DNA of 64,000 nucleotides from an uncultured Lachnospiraceae bacterium. Lineage in GTDB: Bacteria; Bacillota; Clostridia; Lachnospirales; Lachnospiraceae. The position numbers were made by a program, and so were the translations under genes. Where the stretch lies: contig CACZIO010000010.1 in NCBI GenBank assembly GCA_902781215.1, positions 1 through 64,000 of the forward strand. Direction: 5' to 3'. Under the pieces are notes generated by a model. It was not told where the DNA came from and made no database searches. It saw nothing but the letters and a program-made list of their open reading frames with translations. This document shows positions 24,851-33,362 of the stretch, piece by piece (positions within the stretch are counted from its first letter, which is position 1; each line of letters starts with the position of its first letter).

Positions 24851-25125
24851 GGTGCAGGTCGGTGCAGATCATTTCCAGACCCTGTGCGGGTAAAAGACTG
24901 ATTTTCTCCGGCGCGGAGGGCGGTCATGCTCCTGCATTGACCTGCACCAAGGCAAAACGACCTGCGCCAACCTGCACCAACGGAACGCCGGAAAGCCTTG
25001 ATTTTACTGGATTCTTTGGCAAAGGTGCAGGTCGGTGCAAGTCATGTATAGGAGGCTCTATAGAAGAAAAAACAGAAAAAATATTGCTATAGGAGTCTAT
25101 GCAGTGAGGTGCACCGACCTGCACC
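24851..25125. repeat. Iteron-like repeat cluster, candidate replication origin
   Basis: Consensus GGTGCAGGTCGGTGCA. Direct copies at 24851-24866 and 25024-25039. Inverted copies TGCACCGACCTGCACC at 25110-25125 (perfect), and diverged ones ending at about 24948 and 24978 (CCTGCATTGACCTGCACC and CCTGCGCCAACCTGCACC). The 322-base gap between the primase and the YozE-like gene contains nothing else I can support as a gene. Confidence 0.65.
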
Positions 25126-25160
25126 CACGGAAAAATCATCTCGTGATGGAGGAAACGACA

Positions 25161-25421
25161 ATGACATTCTACGGTTATATGAAACGGCACTACTACAACA
25201 AGACTGGCCGCAAAGCCGACCTTGCAAATGATATGGCTGGTGATGAGGCCGAGTTCCCGCGCCGCGTCGGCATCAAGGATCGTGACGGGCATGGCGTAAT
25301 TCGGCGCTACCTCGAAGGCTGTCGGGCCTGCGACGCTTGCCTCGACGTCTTTGAGGAATGCTGGAAGGAGTATGCGGAATGCGAGAAAAGCAGATCGAAC
25401 ACAAACTCGTTCAGGCCGTGA
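25161..25421 (+). CDS. YozE-like small phage protein
   Basis: An 86-residue protein starting MTFYGYMKRHYYNKTGRKAD, close to the YozE SAM-like pattern (FY.YM..H, then KADLA.DM). Cysteines CRACDACLDVFEEC lie near the end. Function unknown. GGAGG eight bases before the ATG at 25161 decides the start over ATG 25146. It overlaps the VRR-NUC gene. Confidence 0.72.
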   Translation: MTFYGYMKRHYYNKTGRKADLANDMAGDEAEFPRRVGIKDRDGHGVIRRYLEGCRACDACLDVFEECWKEYAECEKSRSNTNSFRP

Positions 25422-25663
25422 AAGCAGAGGGCGGCATCTGCCCCAAGCTCGTGTCGCCGGGCACGGACGGAATGCCGGACCGCATGGTGCTACTGCCCGA
25501 CGCCCACATCGGATTCGTCGAGGTGAAGGCACCGGGCCAGAAGCCTCGCCCTATACAGGAACGGCGGCATGCACAACTGCGGGATCTTGGCTTTCAGGTA
25601 TCCGTCTTGGACAATCCGGAGCAGATTCCCGGCATCATCAGGGAGGTAAGCGAGAATGGCTGA
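25379..25663 (+). CDS. VRR-NUC domain nuclease
   Basis: A 94-residue stand-alone VRR-NUC nuclease of the PD-(D/E)xK type: MREKQIEHKLVQAVK, then PGTDGMPDRMVLLP, IGFVEVKAPGQKPRPIQ and a final helix. The catalytic set is D in GMPDR, E and K in VEVKAP. Such proteins act in phage recombination or resolution of branched DNA. The start at 25379 has GGAG eight bases upstream. Overlaps both neighbours. Confidence 0.88.
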   Translation: MREKQIEHKLVQAVKAEGGICPKLVSPGTDGMPDRMVLLPDAHIGFVEVKAPGQKPRPIQERRHAQLRDLGFQVSVLDNPEQIPGIIREVSENG

Positions 25664-25985
25664 TGTGATCAGGCTGGCAGACGGCAGCGTGCAAACCGTC
25701 TTTGATCTGCGGGACATGATGGAACTGATTGATACCCACATGGGCGACGAAGCACGCCGGTGGCTGGAGGACCATCTTTTCGAAAGTGACGATCAGGAAT
25801 ACATCGCCGATTTGGAAGATGAAATCAAGCGCCTGAAGGACCATCGCCGGGAAGTCATGACCGCCCTGCGGGAGGCGTCGGAGAAAATCGCAACGCTCAT
25901 CCGGGAAAAGGAAATCGACCGGAAAACGCTGTCCACGACTGCCGGAAAGATCAGTTCCATCACGTGGAGAGAACTGAATGTATGA
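25656..25985 (+). CDS. Phage coiled-coil protein of unknown function
   Basis: A 109-residue protein with an N-terminal part (DVIRLADGSVQTVFDLRDMMEL) and a long helical region (EDEIKRLKDHRREVMTALREA) likely to form a coiled coil. Overlapping starts and stops on both sides place it in the replication operon. Confidence 0.68.
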   Translation: MADVIRLADGSVQTVFDLRDMMELIDTHMGDEARRWLEDHLFESDDQEYIADLEDEIKRLKDHRREVMTALREASEKIATLIREKEIDRKTLSTTAGKISSITWRELNV

Positions 25986-26217
25986 AGAGAACTATCAGGC
26001 GCTGGCCAACGCCGTCATCCTGCAGGCGGTGAAGGATTTCAAGCCAGCATACCGCAGGCTGAAGCGCCACCCGAACGACAAGCTGGCGCAGGACACGGTC
26101 CGGGAGATCACCAAGTTCTTCTGTTCGGATTACTTCTGCGCCTTGAGCGATCTGGACGGCCCGGCGCTTCTGAACCGAATCATAAGGGAAATGGACGAGA
26201 AATATGAAAAGAAATGA
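25978..26217 (+). CDS. Small phage protein of unknown function
   Basis: A 79-residue, helical protein (NYQALANAVILQAVKDFKPA, then KFFCSDYFCALSDLDG). Small proteins of this kind regularly precede the SNF2 helicase in related phages. Overlaps the helicase start by 14 bases. Confidence 0.68.
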   Translation: MYEENYQALANAVILQAVKDFKPAYRRLKRHPNDKLAQDTVREITKFFCSDYFCALSDLDGPALLNRIIREMDEKYEKK

Positions 26218-27583
26218 CTTACACGAATATCAGAATTACTGCGTGGAATTCCTGAAGACGCACCCGGAGGCCATGCTGATCCTCGAAATGGGCCTCGGCA
26301 AATCGGCGGTGAGCCTGACCGCCATTCTGGACCTGATGTTTGACAGTTTCGATGTGGGCAAGGTGCTGGTGATCGCACCCTTACGTGTGGCGAAAACAGT
26401 CTGGCCCGAGGAACGTGACACTTGGGAGCATGCGCACTTCCTGAACATGTCCGTGATGGTGGGCAGCGCAAAGCAGCGGGAAGCGGCCCTGCATACACCG
26501 GCAGACGTCTACGTGATCAACCGGGAGAACGTGAAATGGCTCACAGATTATCTGGAAAAGCGCCATATGCCGTGGCCCTTTGATATGGTGGTGATCGACG
26601 AGCTCTCCTCCTTCAAGAATCATCAGAGCCAGCGGTGGAAGGCGCTGCGGAAGGTCCGGCCCCAGATCAAACGCATGGTGGGCCTGACAGGTACACCTGC
26701 ATCGAACGGACTCTTGGACCTGTGGGCGGAGACGTTCCTGATCGACGGAGGTGTCAGGCTTGGCAGGTTTATCGGCAGGTACCGGGAGGCTTACTTCAAA
26801 GCGGCGGGCATGAATCCGTATACCGGCGTGGTGTTCAACTACGTGCCGCTGCCCGGCGCGGAGGAAGCGATCTACAGCCGGATCTCGGATATCAGTGTCA
26901 GCATGAAAGCGCTGGACTACCTCGATATGCCGGAGCAGGTGATGGTCAATCACTACGTGGATATGGAGCCCACCGAGCGCGATCTGTACGACGCCATGAA
27001 GAAAGAGCTGTTGGTGGAACTGGACGGTGAGACCATCGATGCCGCCAACGCGGCTGTCCTGTCCGGTAAGCTCCTGCAGATGGCCAACGGCGCGATCTAT
27101 AACGCCGACCGGCAGATGCGGGTTATTCACGATCAGAAGCTCATGATGCTTTCTGATCTCATTGAGCAGGCCAACGGCCAGAACGTGCTGGTGGCGTACT
27201 GGTATCAGCATGATCACGAGCGCATCCGGGAATACCTGACGGAACTGGGGTATCGCCCACGGGACCTGAAGAGCGATCAGGATATCGCCGACTGGAACGC
27301 GGGCAAGGTCCAGGTCGGACTGATTTCCCCGGCCAGCGCCGGTCACGGCCTCAACATCCAGCGCGGCGGCCATATCCTGATCTGGTTTTCCCTGGTGTGG
27401 TCGCTGGAAATGTATCAGCAGACCAACGCCCGCCTCTGGCGGCAGGGACAAAAAGAGGTGGTGACGATCCATCATATCGTGACGCGGGATACTGTGGACG
27501 ACGATGTTCTGGACGCCTTAAAGCATAAGGACACGACCCAGCAGAATCTCATCTCCGCTGTGAAGGCCCACCTGACAATCTGA
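26204..27583 (+). CDS. SNF2-type DEAD/DEAH helicase
   Basis: A 459-residue superfamily 2 translocase. Motifs: Walker A LEMGLGKSAVS (about 27), DELSSFKN (about 131), GLTGTPASN (about 163), and motif VI QTNARLWRQGQ (about 407). It has no added nuclease domain. Probable role in phage DNA replication or recombination. Preceded by a coupled overlap with the upstream gene. Confidence 0.9.
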   Translation: MKRNDLHEYQNYCVEFLKTHPEAMLILEMGLGKSAVSLTAILDLMFDSFDVGKVLVIAPLRVAKTVWPEERDTWEHAHFLNMSVMVGSAKQREAALHTPADVYVINRENVKWLTDYLEKRHMPWPFDMVVIDELSSFKNHQSQRWKALRKVRPQIKRMVGLTGTPASNGLLDLWAETFLIDGGVRLGRFIGRYREAYFKAAGMNPYTGVVFNYVPLPGAEEAIYSRISDISVSMKALDYLDMPEQVMVNHYVDMEPTERDLYDAMKKELLVELDGETIDAANAAVLSGKLLQMANGAIYNADRQMRVIHDQKLMMLSDLIEQANGQNVLVAYWYQHDHERIREYLTELGYRPRDLKSDQDIADWNAGKVQVGLISPASAGHGLNIQRGGHILIWFSLVWSLEMYQQTNARLWRQGQKEVVTIHHIVTRDTVDDDVLDALKHKDTTQQNLISAVKAHLTI

Positions 27584-27636
27584 GTCAATCTAATGGCAAT
27601 CCGAGAAACAATCCATATTTTTCGGAGGTAGATGCC

Positions 27637-28098
27637 ATGAGCATTATGTGGAAGTATCTGGACAAGCGGTCGGCGACGATCGCGGCGATCAAGGATTACG
27701 ATTCGATGCAGTTCATTATCAACAGCACCGATGACGAGATCAAACGGACCTATGAGAAAATGACCAGCATCGGCAGCCCGAAATGGGACGGCATGCCGAG
27801 GACCCATAATCCACAGGCTGGCGAGGAGCGCCTGATCAACGCCATTTCGGAGATCGATATCCTGAAAGAACGATACCGGCAGGCGGTCGAGTATATGGAC
27901 TGGTTCAAACCGGCATGGGAGCAGCTTTCGGACGACGACCGGTATTGCCTTGAGACCTTTTACGGCGACGGGAATACCTACGGCAGCAGCGCGGCTTATT
28001 ATATCGCGGAATACCTGCATGTCGAACAGGCGACGGCCTATAAGCGGAAGAACCGCGCACTGGACCGGCTGACCGTGCTGCTGTTCGGCAAATCCTGA
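27637..28098 (+). CDS. ArpU/DUF1492-like late transcription regulator
   Basis: A 153-residue protein with sigma-region-4-like C-terminus: LSDDDRYCLETFYGDGN, then AEYLHVEQATAYKRKNRALD, the helix-turn-helix. The N-terminal 90 residues are helical (DYDSMQFIINSTDDEIKRTY). Such proteins activate late genes in Gram-positive phages. A repeated promoter element with good -10 but no -35 occurs right behind the gene (28106) and again before the portal gene (36776), which suits this role. CGGAGG precedes the ATG. Confidence 0.78.
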   Translation: MSIMWKYLDKRSATIAAIKDYDSMQFIINSTDDEIKRTYEKMTSIGSPKWDGMPRTHNPQAGEERLINAISEIDILKERYRQAVEYMDWFKPAWEQLSDDDRYCLETFYGDGNTYGSSAAYYIAEYLHVEQATAYKRKNRALDRLTVLLFGKS

Positions 28099-28105
28099 GT
28101 TTCGT

Positions 28106-28160
28106 GTCCAAAACGGGATAAACTCTCCATTGCGATTTCTGATATGCTTATATCATGAAA
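28106..28160 (+). promoter_or_regulatory. Putative activator-dependent late promoter, copy 1 (before metK)
   Basis: GTCCAAAAC.GGATAAACT begins at 28106 and a -10-like TATGCT lies at 28143-28148. The same layout with identical 37-base spacing recurs at 36776. No -35 hexamer. Confidence 0.6.
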
Positions 28161-28217
28161 AACCGAGCCTCGGAGGGACTTCCTTCCGGGGCTTTTGTGA
28201 TGAAAGGACGAAGCAGT

Positions 28218-29003
28218 ATGTTTGAAAAAGTCAACCCTTCGCATCCGGACAAACTGGCGGACCGCATTGCCGGAGCGATCGTGGATATCGCCTATGCGCA
28301 GGTTGCCGATCCCCGTATCGCGGTGGAAGTCCTTCTGGGACATGGCATATGCCACATTATCGTGGAAACGGATATCTCCCTGCCACCTTATGAAATTGAA
28401 GCCGCCGTCGAGCGGATCGCCCGGAAAGTGGCGGTTGATTATGTGGAGGTAGCGCAGGATCGCCATTTGGCAGAAAACCAGGAGCATGGATTCCGCTGTG
28501 GCGATAACGGGATTTTTAAGGGCGTGCCCGTAACGGACGAGCAAAAAGAGCTCACCAGAATCGCCAAGGAGCTATATGAGCAGTATGGCTGTGACGGGAA
28601 ATACGTTCTTGACGTTGACCGCCTGATCATCTGCCAGAGCAACGCGCCGACCGAATTCCTCCGGATGTTTTACCCCCATGCGGAGATTAACCCGCTGGGC
28701 GACTGGACGGGCGGTACGGATGTGGACACCGGCGCTACCAACCGGAAACTGGGCAGCGACATGGCGGACAGCGTTACGGGTGGCGGGCTCCACGGGAAGG
28801 ACCTGTCCAAGGCTGACGTGAGCGTGAACATCTGGGCATGGCTCAAAGCACAGGAGACGGGCAAGCCTGTGGAGGTCTGCTGTGCCATTGGCGACGACAC
28901 TGTCGGCGGCGTGCCCTTCAGCGAGATCGTAGAGACCGCCCGCACGTACATTAACCAGATCGGCGGGTTCGAGCGCTTTGCCGAGTGGGGCTTGGTGCGC
29001 TGA
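28218..29003 (+). CDS. metK: Short phage-type S-adenosylmethionine synthetase
   Basis: Makes SAM from methionine and ATP. The 261-residue protein keeps the family landmarks: NPSHPDKLADRI at the start, FRCGDNGIFKG (for GDQG) near 95, and GGGLHGKDLSKADVS near 196. It lacks about 120 residues compared with bacterial MetK, mainly in the middle and the N-terminal TSESV segment. The start at 28218 follows AAAGGACG. It ends in a TGATG overlap with the HNH gene and lies 0.8 kb ahead of a DNA methylase. Whether the short form is fully active cannot be judged here. Confidence 0.85.
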   Translation: MFEKVNPSHPDKLADRIAGAIVDIAYAQVADPRIAVEVLLGHGICHIIVETDISLPPYEIEAAVERIARKVAVDYVEVAQDRHLAENQEHGFRCGDNGIFKGVPVTDEQKELTRIAKELYEQYGCDGKYVLDVDRLIICQSNAPTEFLRMFYPHAEINPLGDWTGGTDVDTGATNRKLGSDMADSVTGGGLHGKDLSKADVSVNIWAWLKAQETGKPVEVCCAIGDDTVGGVPFSEIVETARTYINQIGGFERFAEWGLVR

Positions 29004-29365
29004 TGCCTGCCAAGCCCAAGGTGCCCTGCAAGCACCCCGGCTGCCCGGCGCTGGTCCCCTCCGGCAGCAAGTACTGCGAGGCCCACAAGGCACTGCACCC
29101 AGAAGAGGTGCGGTCCGCTGCCCGCCGAGGCTACGGCAGTGCATGGCAGAAGGCCAGCAGGCAGTTCCTCAGAGACGTTCAGCCTCTATGCCAGGAATGC
29201 ATGAAGCAGGGTCGGTACACAAAAGCCACCGTCGTCGATCACATCATTCCCCATCGCGGGGATGAAAAACTATTCTGGGATCAGGAGAATTGGCAGGGAT
29301 TGTGTAAACGCTGCCATGACCAGAAAACCCGGAGAGAGGATCAGACGCCTTTGTACCATTATTGA
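29003..29365 (+). CDS. HNH endonuclease
   Basis: A 120-residue HNH protein: zinc-ribbon-like CKHPGCPALVPSGSKYC at the start, then LCQECMKQGRYTKATVVDHI and the finger NWQGLCKRCHDQKT. The H in VDHIIPHRG and the Cys pairs give the HNH/zinc site. In HK97-like phages such nucleases cooperate with terminase in packaging, although here terminase lies 5.3 kb downstream. Confidence 0.88.
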   Translation: MPAKPKVPCKHPGCPALVPSGSKYCEAHKALHPEEVRSAARRGYGSAWQKASRQFLRDVQPLCQECMKQGRYTKATVVDHIIPHRGDEKLFWDQENWQGLCKRCHDQKTRREDQTPLYHY

Positions 29366-29651
29366 TGGGACCGGGGGCCGGGGTCTGATCTCTGTGGGGC
29401 CTTCCCTAAAAGACCGCCGCCCCCTCTCGCGTTAAAATCCGCGAAATTAGCAGGCCGGGGGTCCAGCGGCCTGCCAGTGAAATCGCAAAATGCCCATAGG
29501 ACCCGCAAAACCAATAGGAAAACAGCCGTTTTCCGCACAAAAACCGTGTGACAGCAGGCAGTGATGGAGCCGTTTCCACCGCTGCCTTTTCTCATGGAGT
29601 TTCGTGTCAACCGCAGGCAGCCCGCGAAGGTTTCGTGTCAGGAGGAATGAG
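29366..29651. other. Non-coding gap with terminator-like hairpin
   Basis: GC-rich stretch without a supportable gene. GGCAGTGATGGA and TCCACCGCTGCC form a hairpin at about 29556-29586, followed by TTTTCT. The word TTTCGTGTC occurs twice just downstream (29599 and 29632) and once at 28101. A packaging (cos) site near the HNH gene is possible but not visible. Confidence 0.4.
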
Positions 29652-29855
29652 ATGGAAGAACAGGATATCAGCAGTTTTCTGGCCGCCTGCGCGAAGCAGT
29701 TCTGCCCATGGTGCGGAACGCCGGTAGGCAGAAACCCAAACGGCAGACCGAAGAAGTTCTGCTCGGATAAATGCCGGTATGACTTTTGGAACTACGAGAA
29801 ACGGCATAAGGCCGAGAAATTAGAAATGGAGGCAAGGCTCAATGAAAACCGCTGA
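29652..29855 (+). CDS. Small zinc-finger protein
   Basis: A 67-residue protein with two Cys pairs, QFCPWCGTPVG and KKFCSDKCRYDFWN, forming a likely zinc knuckle, followed by a charged helix. It resembles small proteins that accompany DNA methylases in phages. AGGAGG before the ATG at 29652; overlaps the methylase start by 14 bases. Confidence 0.75.
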   Translation: MEEQDISSFLAACAKQFCPWCGTPVGRNPNGRPKKFCSDKCRYDFWNYEKRHKAEKLEMEARLNENR

Positions 29856-31095
29856 ACTGAAGGTGCTGCCGGTCACCGTACTGAAACCGGCTGAATACAA
29901 CCCCCGCAAAAAGCTGAAGCCCGGCGACAAGGAATACGAAAAGATCAAGAACTCCATCGAGGAATTTGGATTTGCCGATCCGCTGGTGGTGAACGCGGAC
30001 ATGACGATCATCGGCGGACACCAGCGCCTGACCGTTGCGCTCGATCTCGGGTACACCGAGGTGCCCTGCGCCGTGGTGGATATCGATAAGACCCGCGAAA
30101 AGGCGCTGAACATCGCGCTCAATAAAATCACCGGCGCGTGGGATGAAAACCTGCTGGCGGATCTCCTGAAGGACATTCAGGATTCCAACTTCGACCTGGG
30201 CTTCACCGGCTTCGATCCTCCGGAGATCGAGACCCTGTTCAATAAGGTCCATACGAAGGAGGTGGCCGAGGATGATTTCGACGTGGAAGCGGAACTGGCG
30301 CAGCCTGTGTTCTCGAAGCTGGGCGACCTGTGGTGCCTCGGCCCGCACCGGGTGATCTGCGGCGACTCCACCGGCGAAGAGGTATACACCCGCCTCATGG
30401 ACGGGCAGAAGGCAAACCTTGTTCTGACCGATCCCCCATATAACGTGGATGTCGAGGAGACTGCCGGGAAGATCATGAACGACAACATGGCCGACGAGGA
30501 TTTCTACAACTTCCTGCTTTCTGCCTACCGCTGCATGCACGCCAACCTGGCCGACGACGGCAGTATCTATGTGTGGCACGCGGATACGGAAGGGCTGAAC
30601 TTCCGCAGAGCATTTAAGGACGCTGGCTTTTATCTGTCCGGTTGCTGCATCTGGAAAAAGAACGCGCTGGTCCTCGGGCGGTCGCCGTTCCAATGGATTC
30701 ACGAACCCTGCCTGTTCGGTTGGAAGCAGACCGGCAAACACCAATGGTACTCCGACCGGAAGCAGGTGACGGTTTGGGAGTACGACAAGCCGCGTTCTTC
30801 GAAGGATCATCCCACGATGAAGCCGGTGGCGCTCATGAGCTATCCACTCCGGTGCAGCACCATGACCAACGGCATCGTGCTCGATCCATTTCTCGGTAGC
30901 GGCAGCACCCTGATCGCCTGCTGTGAGACGGACCGCATCTGCCGGGGCATTGAGCTTGACCCGAAATTCGTGGACGTGATAGCGAAGAGATACCAGGCAT
31001 GGTGCCTCGATCACGGCGTTTCCTCCGATGTCTATGTGATCCGTGACGGTCAGAAGCTGAGCTTTGAGGAAGCCGTCGCCTCCATCGAAGCATGA
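29842..31095 (+). CDS. ParB-domain DNA (adenine-N6 or cytosine-N4) methyltransferase
   Basis: A 417-residue protein. The N-terminal ParB-like domain (about 1-105) has NPRKKLKPGD and ADMTIIGGHQRLTVALDLG. The amino-methyltransferase part has LTDPPYNVD near 193 and DPFLGSGSTLIACC near 346, in the order of the beta class. Likely role: methylating phage DNA to avoid host or rival restriction, using SAM that the nearby MetK could supply. Exact base and site are unknown. Confidence 0.9.
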   Translation: MKTAELKVLPVTVLKPAEYNPRKKLKPGDKEYEKIKNSIEEFGFADPLVVNADMTIIGGHQRLTVALDLGYTEVPCAVVDIDKTREKALNIALNKITGAWDENLLADLLKDIQDSNFDLGFTGFDPPEIETLFNKVHTKEVAEDDFDVEAELAQPVFSKLGDLWCLGPHRVICGDSTGEEVYTRLMDGQKANLVLTDPPYNVDVEETAGKIMNDNMADEDFYNFLLSAYRCMHANLADDGSIYVWHADTEGLNFRRAFKDAGFYLSGCCIWKKNALVLGRSPFQWIHEPCLFGWKQTGKHQWYSDRKQVTVWEYDKPRSSKDHPTMKPVALMSYPLRCSTMTNGIVLDPFLGSGSTLIACCETDRICRGIELDPKFVDVIAKRYQAWCLDHGVSSDVYVIRDGQKLSFEEAVASIEA

Positions 31096-31180
31096 TATTC
31101 TGCCCTTCGGGATTGTGTAATGTGCGCTGATACGGCGGTTCATTTTTGTCTATAATTCTTCGGAAAATACAGCAGAAATA

Positions 31181-31230
31181 ACTTGCTATATCTGCCCGGT
31201 AGAGTGATATATACACTACCCGAAGGGAGG
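31181..31230 (+). promoter_or_regulatory. Cassette promoter, copy A
   Basis: TTGCTA 31183-31188, 17 bases, GATATA 31206-31211. The spacer contains CGGTAGAGT. Followed by CTACCCGAAGGG and the gene at 31264. Confidence 0.7.
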
Positions 31231-31263
31231 AACCCACGGGAACATTTGAAGGAGGTACAACCC

Positions 31264-32124
31264 ATGATGAACATCAAGCTCGCAACCGAAAACAGGAAGG
31301 ACGCCGCCCAGAGGCTGGCCGAGATCACCGGCGAAGAATCCCGCTACACCAAGATGCCCAGATGCGCTTACGAGATCGGCCCTTACGCCATCGAGAAGGA
31401 CGGCAGCGTGACGGTCGCCGAAGGCACGGACCTGCAGCCGCTCATGACGCTGGTCGAGGAAGGCCTGATCGAGCCCTTCGAGGCACAGGCCACCGAGCCT
31501 GCCGAGGAGGCACAGGCAGAGGAGCAGGTCAGCCTGACGGTCGAGGTTCCCATGAAGAACCACACCGGCGCGACGCTGCGGAACCTGATCAACCTGATCT
31601 ACACCAGGGCGGGCCTCATCAACAAGGCCCTCGGCACCGGCTTCCGGGTGGACGAGGCGCTGGTGGAAGCCCTGAAGGATGAGGCCTGCGCACTGACAAA
31701 GGAAGCGCTCCTGCAGGCGATCGGCGGTTTTGAGACAGAGCGTGGCAAGGCCATCGACGGCCTGACGATCACGCCGGAAGGGATCACCTTCAGCACGCTG
31801 CCGGAAACCGGCGACGCCGAAACGCTGCAGACCTTCACGGTCCTCTGCGGGATGATGAACAAGCAGGCGATGGACCAGAAGCGGATTCAGGCCAAGGCGG
31901 TCAACGAGGAAAACGAAAAGTACGCCCTCCGGATCTGGCTGACCCGCCTCGGCATGAACGGTCCGGAATTCAAGGATGCCCGCAGGGTCCTGATGGCCAA
32001 CCTCGGCGGCAACTGCGCATTCCGCACACCCGCCGAGGAAGAAAAGTGGAAGGCCAGGCAGGCGGAGAAACGCGAGGCAGCCAAAGCTGCCAAGGCTGCT
32101 CAGGAGGAGGTGGCTGCGGAATGA
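31264..32124 (+). CDS. Phage cargo protein of the family often labelled virulence protein
   Basis: A 286-residue protein starting MMNIKLATENRKDAAQRL. The N-terminal 55 residues (AEITGEESRYTKMPRCAYEIGPY) match a phage/ICE family usually annotated only as virulence protein, from memory. After an acidic Glu/Ala linker comes a second domain (MKNHTGATLRNLINLIYTRAG) with helices, and an Ala/Lys-rich end. Function unknown. GAAGGAGG precedes the ATG. Ends in an ATGA overlap with the DUF4314 gene. Confidence 0.65.
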   Translation: MMNIKLATENRKDAAQRLAEITGEESRYTKMPRCAYEIGPYAIEKDGSVTVAEGTDLQPLMTLVEEGLIEPFEAQATEPAEEAQAEEQVSLTVEVPMKNHTGATLRNLINLIYTRAGLINKALGTGFRVDEALVEALKDEACALTKEALLQAIGGFETERGKAIDGLTITPEGITFSTLPETGDAETLQTFTVLCGMMNKQAMDQKRIQAKAVNEENEKYALRIWLTRLGMNGPEFKDARRVLMANLGGNCAFRTPAEEEKWKARQAEKREAAKAAKAAQEEVAAE

Positions 32125-32342
32125 AGACACCGGGGAAGGAAATCATCGAACGCCTGCGCGAGGATTTTCCGGTCGGCTGCCGGGTGGAGCTCCTGAAAAT
32201 GGACGACAAGCAGGCTCCGCCGATCGGAACGCTCGGAACCGTCATCGGGGTCGACGCGGTCGGCACGATCCATGTGGACTGGGATACCGGCTGCGGCCTT
32301 GGGGTCGCATACGGCGAAGACGCATGCAGGAGGATCGACTGA
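32121..32342 (+). CDS. DUF4314 protein
   Basis: A 73-residue protein: FPVGCRVELLKMDDKQAPP, GTLGTVIGVDAVGTIHVDWD, then a short end. This is the usual DUF4314 SH3-like pattern found in phage accessory regions. Coupled on both sides (ATGA with the upstream gene, TGATG with the next). Confidence 0.85.
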   Translation: MKTPGKEIIERLREDFPVGCRVELLKMDDKQAPPIGTLGTVIGVDAVGTIHVDWDTGCGLGVAYGEDACRRID

Positions 32343-32518
32343 TGGATGCAAAGGTAAAGGAGCAGATCCTGGCCATCCGGGATACTGGGCTCACCAATAT
32401 GTTCGACATCCCGATGGTCCAGCGGCTGGCATATGACCGGGGCTTTTATGAACTGGTCTGCTGGCTTGAAGAGCACCGGAAGGAATACACGCATTTCATC
32501 CTGACCGGCGAAGGCTGA
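32342..32518 (+). CDS. DUF5049 protein
   Basis: A 58-residue protein (VKEQILAIRDTGLTNMFDIP, YDRGFYELVCWLEEHR) matching the DUF5049 pattern seen beside DUF4314 in many phages. Function unknown. Confidence 0.82.
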   Translation: MDAKVKEQILAIRDTGLTNMFDIPMVQRLAYDRGFYELVCWLEEHRKEYTHFILTGEG

Positions 32519-32533
32519 TCGGGACCGCCAAGG

Positions 32534-32552
32534 GAGCCGGACGGCTCTTTTG
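32534..32552 (+). terminator. Cassette terminator, version 1
   Basis: GAGCC and GGCTC around GGAC, then TTTTGGTCGTC. Same layout as the terminators at 33211 and 33698. Confidence 0.6.
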
Positions 32553-32619
32553 GTCGTCATAGGAAGCACAATTTCCGGCGCAGATATTTGTGCAGATTAT
32601 GTGCGGGAATATCCGAAAT

Positions 32620-32670
32620 ATGACTTGCTATATCTCCGGTTTAGAGTGATATATACACTACCGCAAGGGA
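32620..32670 (+). promoter_or_regulatory. Cassette promoter, copy B
   Basis: TTGCTA 32625-32630, 17 bases, GATATA 32648-32653, then CTACCGCAAGGG. Upstream it shares TATGTGCG with copies C and D. Confidence 0.7.
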
Positions 32671-32706
32671 AAACCCTACGGAATTCGCACACGGAGGTAC
32701 ACCACC

Positions 32707-33183
32707 ATGCTGAACCCCAACAACACCTACTTCGCCGAGCTCAAGCGCCTCGGCCACGAATTCGAAGCGGCCCGCGTCGAGCGGAAAAACCGCAAGCAGC
32801 AGATCATCGACACCTACGGCTGGGAGAGCGATGAGCTCAAGGCCTGGTACGAAGAGGATCAGGCGGCGGTCTTCCCCTTCCCGCAGGGAGCCTGCAAAGC
32901 CTACCGCGCATGGGCGCAGAGCCTTTCCCGCAAGGAGAACGAAGTCGAGATGGACGATTTCCTCTGGGAAAAGGAAGTCACCGACTTCATCGACGCCCTC
33001 CGGAAAGCCGGGATCGAGACCTTCGTCTACACCAACCAGAGCACGGCGGTGATGGAGAACCTCCACCAGTTCGCCGCAGCAGGCTGCACGATGCAAGGCC
33101 TTTGCACCATTACCCGGCACGAGAGCCGCTGGGGCGACGAGGAGCCCGCCGAGATCATGGGCATCCGGTTCTCCCTGAACTGA
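32707..33183 (+). CDS. Cargo-array protein 1, unknown function
   Basis: A 158-residue protein, helical N-terminus (ELKRLGHEFEAARVERKNRK), then a C-terminal segment (KAGIETFVYTNQSTAVMENL, GCTMQGLCTITR). Not recognised beyond being a typical small phage/ICE accessory protein. It forms a single transcription unit with its own promoter (copy B) and terminator (33211). Confidence 0.65.
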   Translation: MLNPNNTYFAELKRLGHEFEAARVERKNRKQQIIDTYGWESDELKAWYEEDQAAVFPFPQGACKAYRAWAQSLSRKENEVEMDDFLWEKEVTDFIDALRKAGIETFVYTNQSTAVMENLHQFAAAGCTMQGLCTITRHESRWGDEEPAEIMGIRFSLN

Positions 33184-33197
33184 GCACCGGCTTTTCC

Positions 33198-33236
33198 CCA
33201 GCCAGCCACGGAGCCGCAAGGCTCTGTTGGTCGTAT
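33198..33236 (+). terminator. Cassette terminator, version 2 (39-base exact repeat)
   Basis: GAGCC 33211-33215, GCAA loop, GGCTC 33220-33224, then TGTTGG. The 39 bases are identical to 33685-33723. Confidence 0.65.
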
Positions 33237-33286
33237 CAGGCAGGACACAGATTGTTATCAATTATATGTGCGAAATCCGGAAAAAA

Positions 33287-33336
33287 TGACTTGCTATTAT
33301 CTCCGTTCAGAGTGATATATACACTACCCCAAGGGG
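33287..33336 (+). promoter_or_regulatory. Cassette promoter, copy C
   Basis: TTGCTA 33291-33296, 17 bases, GATATA 33314-33319, then CTACCCCAAGGGGAAAAC. Confidence 0.7.
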
Positions 33337-33362
33337 AAAACACACAGACGGAGGGAACCACC

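Noticed and set aside
26381..27475. 364-residue minus-strand open frame
   Set aside because: It lies antisense to the SNF2 helicase, whose motifs are all in place.
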